Shown here: positions 55,204 through 64,000 of the stretch, piece by piece
Numbering within the stretch: the stretch's first letter is position 1
How the letters are laid out: each line of letters begins with the position of its first letter
NCBI GenBank assembly: GCA_024516035.1
Contig: CM044961.1
Coordinates: 6,569,515-6,633,514 of the forward strand
Origin: Bactericera cockerelli
Taxonomy: Eukaryota; Arthropoda; Insecta; Hemiptera; Triozidae
Reading direction: 5' to 3'
Length of the DNA: 64,000 bases
Notes under the pieces: model-generated
Told to the model about the DNA's origin: nothing
What the model saw: the letters and a program-made list of their open reading frames with translations, nothing else
Databases searched by the model: none
Program-made: the position numbers and the translations under genes

Positions 55204-56035
55204 GAATACTTGCACCTCACAATTCAAATTAGGGGAGAAAATTATTATTATTGTTGTTCAATACTTCCTCAAAGTGTTCTGGAGTGGCGCTACACATTGC
55301 TTGCTCACAATTTAAGTAACCGAAACCACCATTCATTTTTCAACTACTAAAAAAATCCTAGTTTTTAGTATGAGTATTTTTAAAGAGAATTCAAAATTAT
55401 TATTGTTATCATTACAGGTATTATTACCTTTTTGTTTCAAATTTTGTTATTACTCTAGAAAAACTTTTTGATAACAAAACTTTGTGAAGTGTTGCGCATT
55501 CCCTGTATTATTTCAACTTGTGAAAAAAAACTTGTGAAACAGCAGATGGTACCTACCGACTAAACCTGAAGGGCTATTCAAATGTATGATAACATTATTA
55601 ACAGTGCTTTTTTATACATAATGTAAAAATTACTTTTTATAATATCTATAGAAAGTACGTAAAACAAATATATGATAACATAATTAACAGTGCTTTTTTA
55701 TACATAATGTAAAAATTACTTTTCATAGTATCTATAGAAAGTATATAAAACAAATGTATAATATCATTATTTATACATTTGTATTATGTTTTTGTATTTT
55801 GTCTTTGTATTCTTCTATGTATGTCTTTGTATTTCCCGTCTTGTCAAACGGGAAATATCGATGAATGTTCTCTAGTTTTGGTTTTATAATAATAATACCT
55901 ACATCCTACATTCTCTTAGAAGCCCTTCAAAGCTTAGGAGAAGTACCTTTGTATAAATGTTTCTTTATAAAGAAAATAAATAAATAAACAAAACAAAAAA
56001 TAATATATATTTTCATGTGCAATTTATTCACTGGT

Positions 56036-56115
56036 TCACCTCACTGGACCTGCTTAACTTCGGTGATCTTACGAGAACCGGTGAATTCAACGCGCCATCG
56101 ACGCTGGCACAGCAG
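56036..56115 (-). repeat. 5S rRNA-derived SINE head
   Basis: The minus strand reads GCCAGCGTCGATGGCGCGTT, GAATTCACCGGTTCTCGTAA and GATCACCGAAGTTAAGCAGG. Confidence 0.75.
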
Positions 56116-56194
56116 TCTTCTTCATTCAAATTCTTGACCGCATGAAACACATTATGGAGGCAGATATCAGATTTACGACATTATTATTTTTATT

Positions 56195-56520
56195 ATAAGC
56201 TCTCTCTGTCTCCCTCTCTCTCTGCCTCCTATGCTTTTTTCAAAATATTATCTTTCTTTATCTCTATCTCTCTCTCTCTTTCTCATTATTTCAACGATCT
56301 AATTCTCTCTCACTCTCTCTCTTTCTCATTCTTTCAACGATCTAATTCTCTCTCTCTCTCTCTTTCTCATTCCTGCAACGATCTAATTCTCTATCTCTCA
56401 CTTTCCCTCAGACCCTTTTTTTCTCCATCAATACCTTTTCTTTTTCTTTGTTTACGGGAAATTCTTTTTTCTTTTCTTTAGTGGTCATAAATCTCTCCTC
56501 TTCCTCTTTCTTATCCCCCT
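56195..56520. repeat. CT-rich microsatellite with 56-bp repeats
   Basis: CAACGATCTAATTCTCTCTC occurs three times (56291, 56335, 56379) between CT runs. No gene. Confidence 0.8.
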
Positions 56521-56827
56521 CCTTCTCCTTCTCCACTAGGGATGTCATCTCACCCAAATATGTTGGTCGTTAAGAAAAAAACAGTCGCGGATGAGCGTGA
56601 AGATTTTTTTTATTTATTGTTTTTTATTTATTTATTTAATCAACCAAAGGTTTCTCTGTATATCCAAAGAGGAAATGCGGCAGCTGTGATGGGCCCTCGT
56701 TCAACAGACTTGGAGGGAATATTTTAGGGAATAGAGTAAAGAATGGTTTCCTTAGTTTTTCTGGTGGGACAGTTTACTTACTCATTAAAATAAATATAAT
56801 CTAAAATAACATGAACTCTGTAGTCAC

Positions 56828-56986
56828 TTAACACTTAGACGACCGGCATGGTTTTTTCGTGAATTCTCTTGTGGGACCGGCGATAATACGGCTCTCCGAC
56901 ATTGTGTACCACCGGTGGTACACCCGGTCCATTCCGTACGAACGTGCGTGTACCACCGGTGGTACACCCGGTCGTCTAAGTGTTAA
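56828..56986. mobile_element. piggyBac-type MITE with TTAA ends
   Basis: TTAA at 56828-56831 and 56983-56986 flank inverted ends CACTTAGACGACCGG and CCGGTCGTCTAAGTG (perfect over 15 bases). TTAA is the obligatory target of piggyBac transposases, and the ends resemble those of piggyBac-like elements. Inside are two copies of the palindrome GTACCACCGGTGGTAC. No coding capacity. Confidence 0.85.
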
Positions 56987-57369
56987 ACAGACTGACTTAA
57001 TGTTAACTGACTATCATAATTTCAGTTTAAGTGATGCATAAACTAACTTAAATTTACATTATAAATACATGTAAACTTGAAAAATAAATAATAATATTAT
57101 TATTTTGGTACCATCTCCATAATTATTATGGATATGGTACAAAAAATTACCATGACATTCATAATTATTTAAGTACCATGACGTTCGATACATGCCACAT
57201 TGCATAATAACTATATTTCACGGCGCGCATACAAATTTTCCTCTTTTGTTAAACTTTACTTGCATAGTATGATGACTGTTGATTTATGAACCAATGATGA
57301 CCACCCATAATGACAAAGACCTGTTATGCTGGACACTGCATTAACTTCCTAATGATGCAGGTTGTATCA

Positions 57370-57402
57370 TGTTCATGGGTAACACCCCTGTTACCCATGA
57401 AC
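57370..57402. repeat. Hairpin-forming inverted repeat
   Basis: GTTCATGGGTAACA and TGTTACCCATGAAC form a perfect 14-bp stem with a short CCCC loop, next to a fragment of the SINE body end (TTGAAAGCGACAACCC, 57436). Confidence 0.7.
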
Positions 57403-57639
57403 ACCTTGTGGTATGGAGGGTAACACCATTCAGTTGAAAGCGACAACCCAAAAAAAAATTGCCTCTTCATTTGAATTTGTCTGAATAATCTGAAATGATA
57501 AAAGACCAGTTTAATGTTTAATTTCTTCTTCTCTTTCTGTCTTATACCGCTTGAGCAGGGTCGACGTTGTTCAACCTCATGTTTGAGGTTGGTTGGTTTT
57601 GGTACATTTTTTACGGATGGATGCCCTTCCTAACACCAA

Positions 57640-57885
57640 CAATTCTATTTGATTTAACGTCCTGTATTAGGACTGGGGTTTTACCCTCCATTCGCTGGGA
57701 ATCGTACCAGCTACACGCATTAACCTCACCCAGCGTGGGTAGGGCTGGAAATGCCAGCCTTATATGTACGGAGGGAACAGAATTTTCTGTGTGAAAAATC
57801 TACTCCGACCGGGGATCGAACTCAGGATCTCTGGACTACGGGCAGTAGTCACAACCGTTACGTCACGGAAGCTAGTCTAATACCA
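57640..57885 (-). repeat. tRNA-headed SINE S5, complete copy
   Basis: The minus-strand head starts near 57885 (CCGTGACGTAACGGTTGTGA), with B box GAGTTCGATCCCCGGTCGG, linker GAAAATTCTGTTCCCTCCGT, then the shared body GCTGGCATTTCCAGCCCTAC to CCAGCGAATGGAGGGTAAAA. Confidence 0.85.
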
Positions 57886-58239
57886 TTCATCCAAATGTTA
57901 CTGAGTCTTCCAAGAGACATTTTTACAAGAGACATCCGAGACAATTTTTAGTATGCTATATTTGTTGCCCTTCAGAGTGTGTTTATACGGCACTGGAATT
58001 ATATTTGGAGAAAAATAAGACGATATAGAATGCTGTAAGAAACTTAAGGGACAAGGAAAGGGATGATTTATGCATTGAATGTGCAGGACAGCAATAGATT
58101 AAGGACATCATTAGGAGTTAGGTTGTCTTAATGGTCAACTTCTATGAGGTTTTGCAAACAATGTGTACAACTGCGGTACTTGGGAATTTCTTTATGTATT
58201 TTTAGTAGATGATAAATATTTAGTCAGGCTTAAGGACTA

Positions 58240-59721
58240 TAAACAGGCAGTGCCGGATTACCCATATGGCGGATTTGGCAGATGCCAAGGGCCCCGCGCT
58301 TTAGGGGGCCCCGCGCTTGAGCAGCTTACACTAGATATTATGAGTTTTTAAAAAGCTTACACTAGGTATTATGGGTTTTTTAAAAGCTTACTCTAGATAC
58401 TTTTGGATAATGGGTAAGAAGAAGAAGAAATAAAAGTGAAAAAAAACACACACTCACAGCAAAGTACATAAATTGAAAGAAAAGCGCGGAGCTCCCTATT
58501 ATTATCTATTCCTTGAATAAACAATGATCAACCACATAGACAATAGACATTACGGATTACCTACCAATATGACGGATTTGGTAGATGTCAAGTGCCAAGT
58601 TCCCGGGATTTTGGGGGCCCCGCATTTCGGGCAGCTTACATAAATTACAAGTGTTTTTGAATGACCTTTAACTCGGTGTTTCTGGATTTTAATATTAAAT
58701 AAAATCACAGCCATTTGAGCAAAATATTAAAAGAAAAACCACGGGGCCCCCCTTAAAATTGACAACATAATGTGAAAAAGTTCTAGTACAACTTCTCACT
58801 TTTCTTTTTATACTGATTAAAAAAAAAAAAAAAAAAATAGAGAGGTTAGTGTTGATGGCATGGATGTTCAGAACTATTACCTGCTGATGAGAGCAAATAA
58901 GCTCGAAACAGTTGTCCAGGTATGTTCTGATATTCATGTACATCTAGTACAACTTCTCACTTTTCTTTTTAAAATACTGATACTGATACTCTATATCTAT
59001 TGCCTGCAGCTCTTTATATAATATAGTTACTCGTATTTGAAAAAAATAATAATGACAAAGGACGTGATCATCGCCTCAGGTAATCTCTGCCATCAAACCC
59101 AGTGCCATCTGAGTGCTCAGTGATCGGCTTTATCGACATCTTAACCAATGATCTTCATTATAGTCGCCTGCGGCGCTTTTAATGAATTTTTCAAGATATC
59201 TTTTTGTATCTATTTTTCGAGTACTTTACCCCATAACTTTGCAAAAATTTCGCCTGCGGCGCCGTCAAATTCACTATCTTGATGATTTGGATTATTTTTC
59301 AAGACATGCAATTCTAGTACCATTAAAAGAAAAAAAATCTTTTGACATTTTCGAAGTGCCTTTTGATAGTTTGGAATTAATTTGGAAAGTTACCTTTAAA
59401 GAAGGTACCATTCAATACTAGCAATAAAATTTCCAAAGTAATTGATGATCTACTTTCTACGCATCTTACCTAATGACATCTTTATACACATATTCTTTTC
59501 ATAATACATATTTAGATATTTCTACTATTATTTGGAAAAAATGTTCTTCGGTGTTATAAACGTCGTTTGGATACTATTATGAGTAGGTGCTCAGGACACT
59601 TGGCTTCGATTTTAAGGTTCTAAAAATAGTATTTTAGAATAAACTCAGTACAATTTTGGGGCCCCGCGCCTTGAAATTGCCAAGGGCCCCGCGCAGCCCT
59701 AATCCGGCACTGTAAACAGGG
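58240..59721. mobile_element. hAT element, non-autonomous, 1,466 bp, with perfect 8-bp duplication
   Basis: TAAACAGG flanks both ends (58240-58247 and 59714-59721). The terminal repeats CAGTGCCGGATTA and TAATCCGGCACTG are perfect over 13 bases, and GGGCCCCGCGC blocks recur subterminally at both ends (58289-58313 and 59659-59695). The interior has no transposase; the 79-residue frame at 59182-59421 matches no family I know. A DIQNYY repeat lies inside (58850-58975). Confidence 0.9.
58850..58975 (+). repeat. DIQNYY-family repeat inside the hAT element
   Basis: ATGGCATGGATGTTCAGAAC, CTGCTGATGAGAGCAAATAA and GTTGTCCAGGTATGTTCTG, preceded by a run of A (58819-58836). Confidence 0.75.
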
Positions 59722-59911
59722 AGTGGACCAGCAGTCTAGCTGGAGGACTATAAACAGGGAGTAGACCAGCATTGGCTTGGTTCTGGGGGCCCTTGTCAAT
59801 TATTAGCCTCCTTCTATAGACATAGAAGTGCTAAGTCTTTACTCCACTGTCAGACTACTATCGTTCACGATGACGCCACCCTCTGATGATGATGATGGTG
59901 ATAAATATTTC

Positions 59912-59985
59912 CTAGCCTAGTAGCTCGATTGATAAGACGGCGGACTTGTGTGATGGAGGTCGGTATTTCGAGACCCAGATATATT
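59912..59985 (+). repeat. SINE S1 head
   Basis: AGCCTAGTAGCTCGATTGAT and GGAGGTCGGTATTTCGAGAC match the family A/B box region; the tail is absent. Confidence 0.65.
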
Positions 59986-60440
59986 CGAAATCAAATTTTT
60001 TAGGCTATTTTGGATAGATTTTTTTTATTTAACATCTTGATTTGCTCCTGTTTTTTAATTAATTATAATTTTTAGACATTAGCGACATCTCGTGACACCC
60101 TAGCGAATCCAAGGTGAAAAGTTTTTCATAAATCATGGTTGCTAACATATTTCATGAAATAGGGAATGAGCGAAATCTTTCATTGAATTTTCTATAAATC
60201 ACCCGTCACTACCGCATTACATGAAAGGGGCATATTCACGAGAAAATATCGAACTTGCAAAAGCTTCGGTTTTGAATTCAATTATTTTGCGACAGATTGC
60301 GTATTATTGACAAGAGCGATGTCACAATATTGATTACTGAAGTAGCTAGGTCCACGAATTATAGAAATTAATTTTGGAAAATGATAATATTTATAGATAT
60401 TATCTTTCATTATTTTTTTTTATTAAAATGAAATAAAAAA

Positions 60441-60590
60441 AGGTTATCATATTTGTGTTAATCACCATCGTGTATCACAACTACTCAAACTCGCTTTACT
60501 AAATATACGCTGAAACCGGGACTTGAACCACCGACCTCCAGGTTACAAGTCCGCTGCCTTATCGATCAAGCTACTGAGGTCGGTTATTAA
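60441..60590 (-). repeat. tRNA-like SINE (family S1), complete copy
   Basis: The minus strand runs from CCGACCTCAGTAGCTTGATC to GATTAACACAAATATGATAA, almost identical to 21711-21860. It is a good family reference. Confidence 0.9.
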
Positions 60591-60699
60591 AATGAAATAG
60601 AAAGAATAAGAAAGAAAAAAACAACTAAATTAAAAATAACAAATCCAGAATTTCAAATATTTTTCGCTCATCCACATTTATTTCTGTGAATATGCCCCA

Positions 60700-60702
<3 letters not shown>

Positions 60703-60750
<48 letters not shown>
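60703..60750. repeat. GT microsatellite
   Basis: Pure (GT)n of about 44 bases, with a TATGTG interruption at the right edge. The minus-strand frame that continues right (HSSTSHSYLQPGVHREK, 60922-60668) is GC-richer but has no known domain. Confidence 0.95.
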
Positions 60751-60754
<4 letters not shown>

Positions 60755-61482
60755 TGGGTACCCCAATGCCCCCATTTTCATAAAAATGATACGTGTGTAA
60801 TAAATGTTACATTTAATAAAAACACTTTTTGATAAATGATGCTGGGGATGAGAGCTTGGCATTTTCTCGCGGTGTACTCCTGGTTGCAGATACGAGTGTG
60901 ACGTTGATGAATGAAGGGGCATTAATTCATACCTGTGTATGTGTAGTGTACTATGTACCTAGGTACCGGGTACTCACAACCTTCATCTATCAGTGAACTT
61001 CTCACTTTTCTGTAAATTGAAACAGGTATTTTATTTCATGGGCGAAGAAGAATTCATGGGCGAAGAGGTCTCCAAAGCAAATTAATAATGTTGGAAATTT
61101 CAGTGCGCGTTAATCTTATCGTCCATCAGGGTCTAAATATTGTTTGAATTTAACCAATTATCGTATGCTATAGTATGCTATAGTAATGTTTGGAAACATA
61201 GCAGTACGACACTTTGAATACACAATTATTTTCTATCATCAGATCATCACTGATGATGAGCAACGCCTCTACTCATCCATTCTCTTTTGTGCATCCTCTA
61301 CTCCCATTTCTTTTCCAATTTTGAGATTGCAGAATTCTGTAAGCGTGCCAAAACGTCCCTTCAGTACTTAATTCAAAAAAAAGTTAAGAATTTTTTTGAA
61401 GTAATTCTTCTTTTGTAGTATTGGCCTTAGGACTTTGTGGGTGTCCGGTGTGTAAGGTCCACTTATCAATAAAAATCCGAGG

Positions 61483-61935
61483 AAGGTCGGGTGAAAGAGA
61501 CTGCCATAGGCAATAACCCCGCCCTTTAGTTAGGACATGTGTATATATATTTTTTTTTTTCTTGTTTATATTATTATTATTGTCAATTTTTTATTTAATT
61601 TTTACCATTATTTGTCTGTATATATCGCCGCTGCAAACACAAACTGTCGTATCTGCAAATTTTGCCATTTTCAGTTAAGAAGCGCACATTCTTCCTTTTT
61701 CACATCACGAACTGTCGTATCCGTATCTCAACTCCTTCCCGAAGTATTCAAGGTTTAAGGTTAGTCGTATGTGAGTTTCAAAGATTCTCAGCAAGCACAA
61801 ACCACTATGTGCGCTTCTTAACTGAAAATGGCAAAATTTGCAAATACGACAGTTTGTGTTTGCAGCGGCGATATGTTCTACTAATAAAGAATTTCTAAAT
61901 AAATAAAAATAAAAAAATAAATAAATAAGGTCCAT
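61483..61935 (+). repeat. Family M element split by a MITE
   Basis: Left part TCGGGTGAAAGAGACTGCC to TTTGTCTGTATAT, right part GTTCTACTAATAAAGAATTT with CTAAATAAATAAAAATAAAA. The uninterrupted copy at 46772 confirms the joint. Confidence 0.85.
61624..61872. mobile_element. 249-bp MITE with arms of about 67 bp
   Basis: The left arm ATCGCCGCTGCAAACACAAA ... TTAAGAAGCGCACAT and the right arm (complement of 61806-61872) differ at about one base. It is inserted in an AT dinucleotide context (TATAT/ATAT), so the target duplication could be TA, TAT or ATAT. No coding capacity. Confidence 0.85.
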
Positions 61936-62254
61936 AGTTCACAGAACAACTTTTTTTCTTTTCTTTTTATCTTGGGAGAGAACAACTCGTTATGAACTGG
62001 AATAACGAGTCTCCAACATTGAGGATTGTTTTCATAAAACTTTAATACCTCAGCCTCATTTAGCAGACATATTTCGATAGTATCATTCCTTATACCGTCG
62101 AAGACCATTTTTTCGTCCCCAATAATATCTCCCACGGCAGTAATATTCTGCTCCATGGATATGACAGAATCAAAAGGCAGAGAAAAACCACAACTATCTA
62201 ACAAGAATTTCCCTTCCTTCGAAGGAAACTTAGAGCCTATCGACTCATACAGAC
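61936..62254 (-). CDS. Unrecognised coding-like segment, possible exon
   Basis: The minus strand is open from 62254 and reads as plausible protein: LYESIGSKFPSKEGKFLLDS, then SVISMEQNITAVGDIIGDEK, MVFDGIRNDTIEICLLNEAE and NNPQCWRLVIPVHNELF. A stop lies just upstream unless an AG at 62255-62256 is used as acceptor. At the other end the frame runs into the family M tail and stops at 61881, so the natural end is unclear. Composition is balanced, unlike the artefact frames nearby. I do not recognise the family. It could be an exon of another gene, a pseudogene piece or a transposon relic. Confidence 0.35.
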
Positions 62255-62287
62255 CTCAATTTTCCTCATATTGAAATTCCTATAAAA

Positions 62288-62365
62288 AAAAAGCAATCCA
62301 CGAGAATCGAACCGAAATCCTGAACCTGAAATACTGAACAGGTTACAGCGGTTCAAAAGTTTTAC
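62288..62365 (-). repeat. tRNA-like SINE head
   Basis: The minus strand has CCGCTGTAACCTGTTCAGTA and GGTTCGATTCTCGTGG, A- and B-box-like. Confidence 0.5.
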
Positions 62366-62439
62366 AAAACTTTTTTATACACAAAATATTAAAACGTGAG
62401 CCAATTTTTTTCTAGTTTTTTTATTTATTCTTCTTTAAT

Positions 62440-63998
62440 TCCCTTCTCTTTCTAACCTCTTACTCTCAACAATCTCTCTTCTCTCTTAACCTTATCCATC
62501 TCCCTCTCTCTCTCTCTCTCTGTTTCCTCCATTTTCTTAACCTTCTTTTTCTACCTCTCTCTGTCTCTCCCCTCTTTCGTAACCTTATTCTTTTTCTCTC
62601 TCTCTCTCCTCTCTATCTCTCCCCTCTTTACTAACTTCTTCTTCTCTCTCTTTCTCTCTCCCCTATTTAACTCTCTCTATCTCCTATCCCCTCTTTCCTC
62701 TCTTTTTTCGATATTCTCTCAGCTTCCATCTCTCCCTCTTACCACACTTCTCCCTTCATCTCCATCAGCTCTCTATCTTCTCTTTCCCTCATTCCTTCTA
62801 ACTTCTCCTCCTTTTTTTACTTCTCTGTCAATATTTCCCTATTCCTAATTCCCATCTCTCCTCCCTCTAGTCTTCTTCGTATTTTCTTCTTTTTTTTTAC
62901 TCTTATTCTTCAAGATCGGTTGGTTTTACCAAGCTTACAAATTTAATGAATTTAATAAAAAAACTTTACGATTACAAGTTCTTCTTTTTCCTATCTCTCC
63001 TTGAATGTTCTCTCTCTCTCTCTCTCTGTATTTCAAAATATTTCTCTCTCTCTTTCTTTTTCTCTGTCTCTCTCTATTTCTCTCTTCCTCAGGTTTACCT
63101 CTCCATTCACTACTGTTTTGTCCATTTTAATCTTGTACATTACCTTATTACTTCCCCATTTCTCTCCTCTCTTTCTCTCTCTCTATCACCATTCTATCTG
63201 CATCCTTCCCTCTCTTTCTCTTTCGCTCCCTTCCTTTCCCGTTTATTCCTCTCTCTCTTCCCCTCTCTCTCTCTCTCGATGTCTCTATCCCATTTCTATC
63301 TACATCCCTCCCTCTCTTTCCCTTTCGCTCTCTTCCCCGTCTATTCCTCTCTCTCTCTCTCTCTCGCCTTCTCCCTCCTTGTTTCTACATATACTTTAAA
63401 TATTACATGATGCTATTTCTCTATCATTCTCTTTTTCTTTCTCTCTCTTTCTCTCCTTCTCACTTTCTGTACCTTGAAAATATTATACGAGTATTTCGCT
63501 ATCTCTCTATCTTGCTTTTTTCTTTCTCTTTTTCTTTCTTTCTCTCTACTTTTTTCTCTCATTCTCACTTTCTGCACCTTGAAAATATTTAGTTCGCTAT
63601 CTCTCTATCTTGCTTTCTTCTTATTTATTTCTCTCTACTTCTCTCTCTTCTTCTCACTTTTTAACCTTGAAAATATTATATTTCGCTATCTCTCTATCTT
63701 GATTTTCTCTTTTTCTTTCTATTTCTGTACCTGGACCATCATGTGACGTCATCGCCCCATCTATCTCACTCTATGTATATTAATCATAATGTTACCTTTT
63801 GCATTCTATTTTTTCCCTCTTTCTGCCTCTCTATCTCTCTTTCTCTACCTCTTTCTCTATCTCTCTCTCTCTAACACACACAAACACCCACTAGGACATC
63901 ATTACCTGCCTCCTCTCTCTTTTCTCTTTCTTTTAAATCATTATCTCATTTTTCTACCTCTACCTCTCTCTTTATTTTTTTTTCCGTTACTCTCATTC
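62440..63998. repeat. Long CT-rich low-complexity block
   Basis: About 1.55 kb of CTCTCT/TTCTCT with decayed repeats, including a unit of about 110 bases marked by CACCTTGAAAATATT (near 63470, 63576 and 63665). Ser/Leu frames such as 62946-63410 are artefacts. No gene seen. Confidence 0.9.
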
Positions 63999-64000
63999 AT

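Noticed and set aside
60668..60922. Minus-strand frame with MPLHSSTSHSYLQPGVHREK
   Set aside because: The second half is a GT microsatellite translation; the first half looks coding-like but has no homology I can name and no paired splice sites.

Overview
The window looks like intronic DNA from an insect nuclear genome. It is AT-rich, packed with CT/GA microsatellites, SINEs, MITEs and minisatellites, and has one non-LTR retrotransposon. A hemipteran of planthopper type is my guess from composition and repeat style; this is inference. No bacterial features are present, and most open frames are low-complexity or tandem-repeat translations.

The backbone is one host gene on the minus strand. 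Four exons with GT..AG borders and matching phases join in the order 47505-47365, 22592-22472, 12608-12466, 4954-4797. They encode TM2, TM3, TM4 and a cytoplasmic tail of a four-transmembrane protein of the claudin/PMP22 superfamily, closest by motif to calcium-channel gamma subunits/TARPs (stargazin-like). A short upstream exon may lie at 52985-52952. The TM1 exon was not found. Almost everything else lies in the introns, including one of 24.8 kb.

Layout: 0-12 kb holds SINEs, a decayed restriction-like-endonuclease LINE fragment, GA minisatellites and exon D. 12.5-15.2 kb holds exon C and about 28 tandem copies of its splice-acceptor end. 15-22.6 kb holds CT-rich DNA, SINEs, two hAT-like MITEs and exon B. 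22.6-47.4 kb is the giant intron: MITEs, a 22-bp minisatellite complex (26.8-41.3 kb) interrupted by a 6,050-bp R1-clade-type retrotransposon with a 9-bp target duplication, a plus-strand Toll-receptor TIR pseudogene (41.9-43.0 kb) and an 890-bp foldback element. 47.4-48.7 kb holds exon A and about 15 tandem copies of its acceptor end. 48.7-64 kb holds more SINEs, a 36-bp minisatellite, a piggyBac-type MITE, a 1.47-kb hAT element with perfect 8-bp target duplication, and a long CT-rich end.

The most striking observation is that the minisatellites beside the exons are built from the exon borders themselves. Exons A and C are each followed on their intron side by many copies of acceptor plus exon start, exon D by copies of its donor end, and the Toll fragment carries a minisatellite made from its own TIR codons. 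The window also shows a 5S rRNA-headed SINE and a tRNA-headed SINE that share one 3' body.
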